Assembly: GCA_964017185.1 (NCBI GenBank)
Contig: OZ024882.1
Coordinates: forward strand, 36,380,488-36,444,487
Source: Rugalucina vietnamica
Lineage: Eukaryota > Mollusca > Bivalvia > Lucinida > Lucinidae
DNA length: 64,000 nucleotides
Direction of reading: 5' to 3'
Positions 58,272-64,000 of this stretch are shown here, in pieces (position 1 is the first letter of the stretch; every line of letters begins with the position of its first letter). Made by a program: the position numbers and the translations under genes. Under the pieces are notes generated by a model that saw only the letters and a list, made by a program, of their open reading frames with translations, had not been told where the DNA came from and made no database searches.

Positions 58272-58532
58272 TTTTTTTGCTTTTTTTTTATTCAGTTTAA
58301 TGTACCTTTCAAGATTATTTCAGCTCATATGAGACGGACCAAACAGTAGGTGGGCGAAAACGGGAGAACCCCGAGAAAAACCACCTGACACACCCGCAAG
58401 CAGAACTTGGCTTGTCTCACATGTGGCCAGAGCGGGGCTCGAACCCACACCAGACACAGCGGTGAGATGAACGAATGGTTAAGTGCGATAATGAAATATC
58501 AGCGCTCTTAACCACTCGGCCACAGGGGCCGC
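58272..58532 (-). mobile_element. tRNA-derived SINE with intact pol III boxes
   Basis: On the minus strand the head starts GGCCCCTGTGGCCGAGTGG, containing a perfect A box TGGCCGAGTGG. The B box GGTTCGAGCCC follows about 75 nt later; the extra length fits a Ser/Leu-type long variable arm. The body contains GTTTTTCTCGGGGTTCTCCC and the tail ends in an A-rich run. The intact promoter suggests relative youth. Confidence 0.88.
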
Positions 58533-59220
58533 CAGTATATTTGGTAGCGCAAGGTTTCTATGTTGATATTTGGTAGCGCAAGGTTTCTATGTTGGTATAC
58601 AGTATAAGTTGACAGCTTGTATAATTAAACATGCAGCTTTAATTAGCCCAGTGTCGCATATTTCAAAGTTATGACATGAAATTGATCAAAATACAACGTA
58701 ACTTCACCTATATTTACATTACGACATCAATGGCGTCATTCCTATTCAAAACTTCATCAAGTTGTATGGACACTATTTAGATAATTAATTTAATTAGTAA
58801 GTTTACTTTGCATAAATCCTCTGTCTTTCAAACTAGCGATAGCTCTCGAAAGAGTTTCTTCTCTTGGTGTCAGTATAATCCTTAAAACCAAACATAGAAA
58901 TATTCTTTTTTCCTTTAAATGACACTGTTTCTCAGGTATGATGGGTTGGGATATTCTTTTTATTTATTTCAATGATTCCATTATATTAAATTTGAAATGA
59001 ATAATTATTGTCTTCATACAGGTATTTTTTTTTTAAATTGATAGCTAAAATAAGCCAGTACTAAAAAGTATTTAATTTAAAAGATATGACAATTTATCCA
59101 TCTATATCCTGAAATTTTCGCCATTGAAAATAAGAATCTTGTTGGAATCAGAATAAATTTAATTCTTTCTCAGTTTGAGCAATTTTTACAGGCCGTCAGG
59201 AAATTGAAAACAAAGATTAG

Positions 59221-59400
59221 CACGGCAACGCAGGGCAAGGCTGGGTAGGAGCAGGTTAGGTGGTGGAGGGAGGGTAGGACAGGGGAAGGGGTGGTTGAGT
59301 AGGGAAGGGTGGTGGTAGTAAGGGTAGTGGTAGACAAGGCTAGGGGTAGGGTAGGCTTGGGGTAGAGTAGGGGGTGGGGTGAATGTATGGTCATTTCTGC
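59221..59400 (+). repeat. G-rich GGGTAGG-type degenerate repeat
   Basis: Dense GGGTAGG, GGTGGTGG and GGGGTAGGG words with no fixed period, like the sequence at 63405-64000. It is potentially quadruplex-forming. Confidence 0.7.
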
Positions 59401-59690
59401 CCAGGTCTTTTTAGTCCTGTTTCCTTTTGGCCATGAGTGGAGTTTCGATACCAGTTCGTTTCGACTCAGGGTTGTTTCAGTCTGGGGTCATTTTCAGTCT
59501 CTGATCCTTTCAGTCTAGGGTTGTCTCGACCCAGTGTCACTTTGAACCTGGGCTGTTTTTATGCCCTGATCATTGTGGTCCCACTTCGTTTTGACCCCGG
59601 GTCATTTTGTCCCCAATCGTTTAGGTCCCAAGTCACTAGTCGCTAGACATTTCATATTTGGTGTTGGTACTGGGTCGTTTCAGGCTCAGC
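59400..59690. repeat. Degenerate repeat with a period of about 20 bp
   Basis: Recurring words of the type GGGTCATTTTGACCC and GGGTTGTTTCAGTC are spaced about 20 bp apart, so diverged that only the pattern remains. It is non-coding. Confidence 0.55.
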
Positions 59691-59818
59691 CCAATGTCAT
59701 TTCTGCCACGGGTAGTTTCAGTTATTTTCTAATTTACATACACTAGAATGCCTGCATGTTAACGTCTATCTAGTGAGACAAGAGTGGCAGGGTAGGGTGC
59801 AGACCTTGCAGTAGCATG

Positions 59819-59980
59819 CCACAGGCACTTATACCATAAAATATACTCCCACCCCTTCTATTTATCTATGATAGAAAGGGTGGGGTATATCTTTATGCTA
59901 CAAGTGCCTGTGTACAGTAGGGTAATTCAGTAGTGGTGTACAAGTGCCTGTGTACAGTAGGGTAATTCAGTAGTGGTGGA
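59819..59980. repeat. Hairpin followed by a 40-bp direct duplication
   Basis: CACAGGCACTTATACC pairs with the inverse at about 59890-59912 (ACAAGTGCCTGTG), with GGGTGGGGTATAT-type inner arms. Then ACAAGTGCCTGTGTACAGTA plus 20 nt occurs twice in tandem. The block abuts the LINE fragment. Confidence 0.7.
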
Positions 59981-60004
59981 ACTAAGTCTAGTGACTTTTA
60001 GCCC

Positions 60005-60430
60005 ATGATCCGCCCTTTCTTAAGTAACAAAGGCTCTCGAAATAGTGAAACTATTACCATCTCAGATAATGGTAATATCATTTCTGATACCAGTGAGATT
60101 TTTGAAAAATTTAACACCTTTTTAGTAAACATGGCAAAGGATATTGGTGACGGTGCAGATTGCCTTTCCCCGGAGGACCACCCAAGTATCTATGCGATCC
60201 GGGCAAACCGTACATCCGTTGAATCAGAGTTTAAGTTTAAGCCTGTGGATGAGGCTAAGGCAACTGGACTAGACACCATATCATCAAAAATTCTGCACTA
60301 ATCAGAAAAGGTCATTGTAGGACCTACCACATCTCTGATGAATAGGATGCTTTTAAATATGCTAGGGTGTCTCCTATTTATAAGAAAAAGGACCCCTTTG
60401 ATGTTCCAAATTGGAGACCCGTGATAAATT
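60005..60430 (+). pseudogene. Truncated LINE reverse-transcriptase fragment
   Basis: 98 codons include F-N-T-F-L-V-N-M-A-K-D-I-G, F-K-F-K-P-V-D-E and K-A-T-G-L-D-T-I-S-S-K-I-L. This is the pattern just before and at the start of the reverse-transcriptase domain of Jockey/CR1-like non-LTR elements, where K-A-T/S-G-x-D is nearly invariant. A stop follows. In another frame at about 60360-60420, words fitting V-S-P-I-Y-K-K-K-D-P-F-D-V and N-W-R-P-V continue the domain, so a frameshift or small deletion separates them. The finger-palm region and catalytic Asp pair are absent. Confidence 0.8.
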
Positions 60431-60867
60431 GCCCGGTGAGGCAGTTCTAATGTGTACCCACAATCTATGCGAAAATATTAAAAAAAGAAAAAACAACAAA
60501 AAACATTTTTTCCGACGAAATTTCCAATTTTTACAGCTAAAACAAATCTCTGTATATTGCATGGACAAGTCTTCATAATGACTTAGTATTTTCAACTGTG
60601 AAACACAGCTTTACACCCTTTTTAAATTGTTTTTTAAGATCACAGAGAATCGGTTTTATTCACTACGAATTAAAGAACAGTTTGATGCACCTTCACTTCA
60701 TACCATAATCTGTCAGAATTCAATAATATGACAAAACCTGTCTTTAATACAGGTTTTATTTTCATGGTTGTTTTTATATCGACCGTCTTTCATACCCTCG
60801 GGCCTTGGGCAGATTGACCCCCTTTAAGCTTAATTTGAATTAATTACTTAAAATTGGACCGTCACAC

Positions 60868-60870
<3 letters not shown>

Positions 60871-60910
<40 letters not shown>
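60871..60910 (+). repeat. A40 tract
   Basis: An uninterrupted run of 40 A residues, not preceded by a recognised element end. Confidence 0.95.
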
Positions 60911-60912
<2 letters not shown>

Positions 60913-62075
60913 ATTACATTTTTGGCAGACAAATCGAAAATTGTGGTCTTGATGAAACCGTTTCAGCTAAAAAAGTGGCCAGACCACCGTCGAAGGCCTT
61001 GTTGGCCGAGGCTCTGCCAAAACCTGCTGCCTACTATCCTGAAGCTTATGCTCTAGCTTATGTGACTGGTTATCTCTACATCATTGTGAGGTGTCATGCT
61101 CATACTGGCAGTTTTCTTTTTTTGTCTGTAAAGTATGATTGATTGATTGATTGATATTTATTCGGTAAAATCAACACATACATACATATATAGAAACATA
61201 AAAAGTATAAAGCACATTATCTATCACAGTTAATTGTTATGAATAAATCAATCTTAAATATACATAAAGACATTTTATAAATCAATCTAAAATGTATAAA
61301 TAAACATTTTTGAAAAACACTACTTATAAATTATTATAAAAAATATAAATAGACATTTTTTGAAAAACGTCACTGTATAAAAAAATAATAGTTTGCTAAA
61401 AATAACAAGTTAAAGAGGCAAATTTAGATACCCTAGTTATAAAAAAAATTATCACAGCATGATCATGTCTCACACTCCCGGACCAAGGGAGTGTAGCAAA
61501 GCGTCACTTCAAGCTTCTTCGCCTACACCCACCGTCTCTGGAAGTGACCAAGCCTGGTGCCGCCAGCAGAACGGTGCCCAAGTGTGTGAGACATGAAAAA
61601 AAAAAGGTTATGTATGAGTGTTGAAGTAACCCAGGATAGCCCATGAAAGCCTAGAGGCTTATTTCCAATGGGGTCCTGATGGTTAGATCCAAGACTACCA
61701 GACAAGAAGCGAAAAAATGAATCCTAAGTTTATATTCCAAGTACTGAAAAGCCAATTAATACGGGCATGGCACGAAGTGCGCGAAGCGCACTGAGGCTGG
61801 GCCGAAGGCCCAGCTGCGTGCCCGCCTATAGGTAACGCGTACACACGGGTAAATGAACTCTGATGTTGTTTACCTAACTAACTTTGTGCACCTGAACGTC
61901 CGGTCCTAGTCTCGGGGGATATCGCTAATCTCCCTATCTCGCGATAATTCGCTATCCCATCGGTAGTTCTAGATAAAATATACATCCTTTTTCCACCCAT
62001 GATTATACAGTTTAGCTTCTTTGTTGACAATATATTTTTTCGTTTCACTTGAGATCAATTTTGTTTGCAAAATTA

Positions 62076-62076
<1 letters not shown>
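60911..62076. other. Gene-free DNA with a TGAT run and GC-rich inverted words
   Basis: 61133-61155 is a TGATTGATTGAT run leading into TATTTATTCGG, as often seen at LINE 3' ends. 61765-61825 holds CGAAGTGCGCGAAGCGCACT and GGGCCGAAGGCCCAGC, short GC-rich palindromes. No gene is seen. Confidence 0.45.

Positions 62077-62127
<51 letters not shown>
62077..62127 (+). repeat. A51 tract
   Basis: 51 consecutive A residues; the frames reading poly-Lys across it are artefacts. Confidence 0.95.
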
Positions 62128-62128
<1 letters not shown>

Positions 62129-62194
62129 AGGTTACGTCACTTCTTCAGCCGCGCGAGAATGCTCGATTATCGCCATAATCGGGTATCACAATTT

Positions 62195-63190
62195 AGCGAA
62201 ACAGGTGCGTCTTAATAGCGAAAGTGGGTCGATTCGGCCGCGAGTCGTTACATCCAACCCCCTGGTGAAATAATGTCATTTGGCGTGTCACCAGTAAACT
62301 ATTCAGATTCAGATCAACTTTCGGCAATGTCCCGTTATCGTCCCCGCGCTATATTTCCACCACCTCCCACCATACCCACCCACCCTCCAGATTTCTCAGA
62401 CTTATAGATATGAAATATTAAACACGGAATAAACCTAATTTGCATATTATTTGCTTATTAAATTCACAAGGGGAACAACTTTTGATACAGTTTATTCCGT
62501 AGAGGGGACGATAACAGGACATTGCCCAACTTTCTTTCTAAAGTTACAAAAAATAAATAAAAATTACGTCACAGTCACGCGCGAAATTCTTCTAAGGCTG
62601 AAAATAAAATTTTGTTTGTTTGTCCTTTACCTACCTACCCACAATTTAGCCCCCTACTCAAAAAATTATATTGCAGCTTTCTGAGAAAAAATATTTTTAT
62701 TTTTCTTTGGCTGAAATGTATGATTTGGGTTTTTAAAAACTATTCAACTGCTAGTAAACAAACTTGTTAAATTCACCTTTCCTGGAAATTTTGTGCACTT
62801 TATATGAAATATCTATTCATTTAATTCATGCCTATATTGCATGTACATGTAGTATTTTACGCAAAATACCGGTAAAAGGAATTTAAGCTGATTCTTACTA
62901 GACTAAAATGTTGAAAGTTGAGTTTCTTTTTTTTACAGAAAGTAAAATATATTAATATGATATAATAATTTCCCTACCTACCTACCCAAGACTAAAATGC
63001 TGGGTAGGTAAAGGACAAACAAACAATTTTTTAATTCAGGCCTAATATCCGGTGTTACTATTTACCGGAACCAGAACGGGCCGGAACGATGCGTCTAAAT
63101 AGCGAAATCCGGTCGTTTCGGTCCCGAATCTTAAATCGGACATCCAAATGCAAGTAACTGGTCGTTTCGGCTCCGTGAGTCGTTCGTTCT
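62195..63190. repeat. Fold-back segment with paired ends
   Basis: TTTGTTTGTCCTTTACCTAC plus CTACCCA (62611-62643) is inverted at 62999-63027 (TGGGTAGGTAAAGGACAAAC). Outside it, TGCGTCTTAATAGCGAAA at about 62203 recurs as TGCGTCTAAATAGCGAAA at about 63089 in direct orientation. No coding content. Confidence 0.6.
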
Positions 63191-63404
63191 TCAGTCAGCT
63201 ACCCGAGGGTTTTACCTGGCGCACAAAATGAACGTTTTGGCCCAAAAATGACCCCCAAAATACCCAGTTCTGTTCAGAGAGGGGACCATGATGTCCCCCA
63301 AAATTAATAAATATTTCTTGTTCCTGATATTGTCCTATTTTGTCAGAATTTGTCAGTAGTGGGACATTGGTCCCCTAAATTAATACTCTGAGGTCGATGG
63401 GGAA

Positions 63405-64000
63405 CACCCTGGTACTAGGTAAGGTGGGGATAGTGAAGAGAGGGGTAGGAGTAAGGGTAGGGTAGAGTAATGAGTAAGGTAAGGGTAGAGTAGGGTAAGT
63501 AGTAGGAGTAATGCTAGGGTTTGGTAGGGTAGGGTTAGGTGGGGTATGGCACGGCAAGGAGTAAGGGTAGGGTAGAGTAATGAGTATAAAGGGTAGGGTA
63601 GAGTAGGGTAAGTAGTATGAGTAAGGATAGGGTTTGGTAGGGTAGGATATGAATACTGGTAGGGTAGAAGTAGGAGTAAGGGTATGGTAGGTTAAGGAGT
63701 AGCAGCAATGGTAGTAAGGGTAGCCTGGTAGGGGTAAGAGTTTGGGTAGGTAGAAGTTAGGGTATGGTATTGGTAGGATAAGGGAAGGAGTAAGGGTTAG
63801 GGCAAAGAGTATGAGTAAGGGTAGAGTATGGGTATGAGTAGGGTAGGGTAGGAGGTTATGTGTAGGGTAGAAGGTTATGTGTAGGGGTAGGAGTAAGGGT
63901 ATGGTAGGGGAAGGATTTGGAGTAGGGGGAAGTCGTAAGGATAGGGTAGGAGGTAAGGTATTGGGTAGGTGGTTCGGTGTAATGGTAGGAGTAAAGTTAG
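63405..64000 (+). repeat. G-rich TAGGG-like degenerate array running off the window
   Basis: About 600 bp of GGGTAGGGTA, GGAGTAAGGGTAGG and GGTAGGGTAGAGTA words on the plus strand, with strong G/C strand asymmetry. It resembles degenerated TTAGGG arrays but has no regular six-base period. Confidence 0.8.

Noticed and set aside
62021..62273. Poly-Lys frames
   Set aside because: Translation of an A51 tract.

Overview
The window is animal nuclear DNA: AT-rich, gene-poor, with small spliced exons in large introns. More than half of it is repeats. tRNA-derived SINEs, TTA-, TTAA- and TA-flanked short DNA transposons, and modules carrying clusters of GGTCA words all look like a bivalve mollusc genome. 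The species assignment is an inference, and no species can be named.

Layout. 1-13.5 kb: low-copy tandem repeats, a possible minus-strand coding exon (2589-2765), a 3.5 kb fold-back element (3765-7262) and a 2.3 kb repeat array full of GGTCA/AGGTCA words (7440-9780). 13.5-17.6 kb: a complete four-exon plus-strand gene. It encodes a secreted AA15-type LPMO fold (725 aa) in which both copper-binding histidines appear to be replaced, followed by a long Gly/Asn/Gln/Tyr/Ser-rich tail. 17.6-19.9 kb: old repeats and a cluster of TGACGT words. 19.9-24.7 kb: a 39-bp minisatellite of roughly 120 units. 25.4-27.4 kb: nested fold-back elements.

29.4-55.6 kb: an eight-exon minus-strand gene, rebuilt here exon by exon with every splice phase consistent (625 aa). 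It encodes an XPG N/I-domain protein of the asteroid/FAM120 type. Its introns hold most of the mobile elements in the window. The most unusual structure lies inside this gene. Two of its exons have been tandemly amplified from opposite edges. Downstream of exon 7 there are about 43 copies of a 100-bp unit made of the exon's last 96 nt plus its donor site. Upstream of exon 5 there are about 13 copies of a 75-bp unit made of the acceptor site plus the exon's first 47 nt. The intron between exons 7 and 8 therefore contains dozens of duplicate 5' splice sites, and the intron before exon 5 contains a ladder of duplicate 3' splice sites. In both arrays the extra copies run into an in-frame stop.

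55.6-64 kb: a 180-bp tandem-repeat module, a SINE with intact A and B boxes, a decayed LINE reverse-transcriptase fragment, long poly-A tracts and G-rich TAGGG-like DNA at the right end. The two genes show no operon-like relationship. The XPG-like protein is probably a nuclear or RNA-related factor and the LPMO-like protein is probably extracellular matrix.
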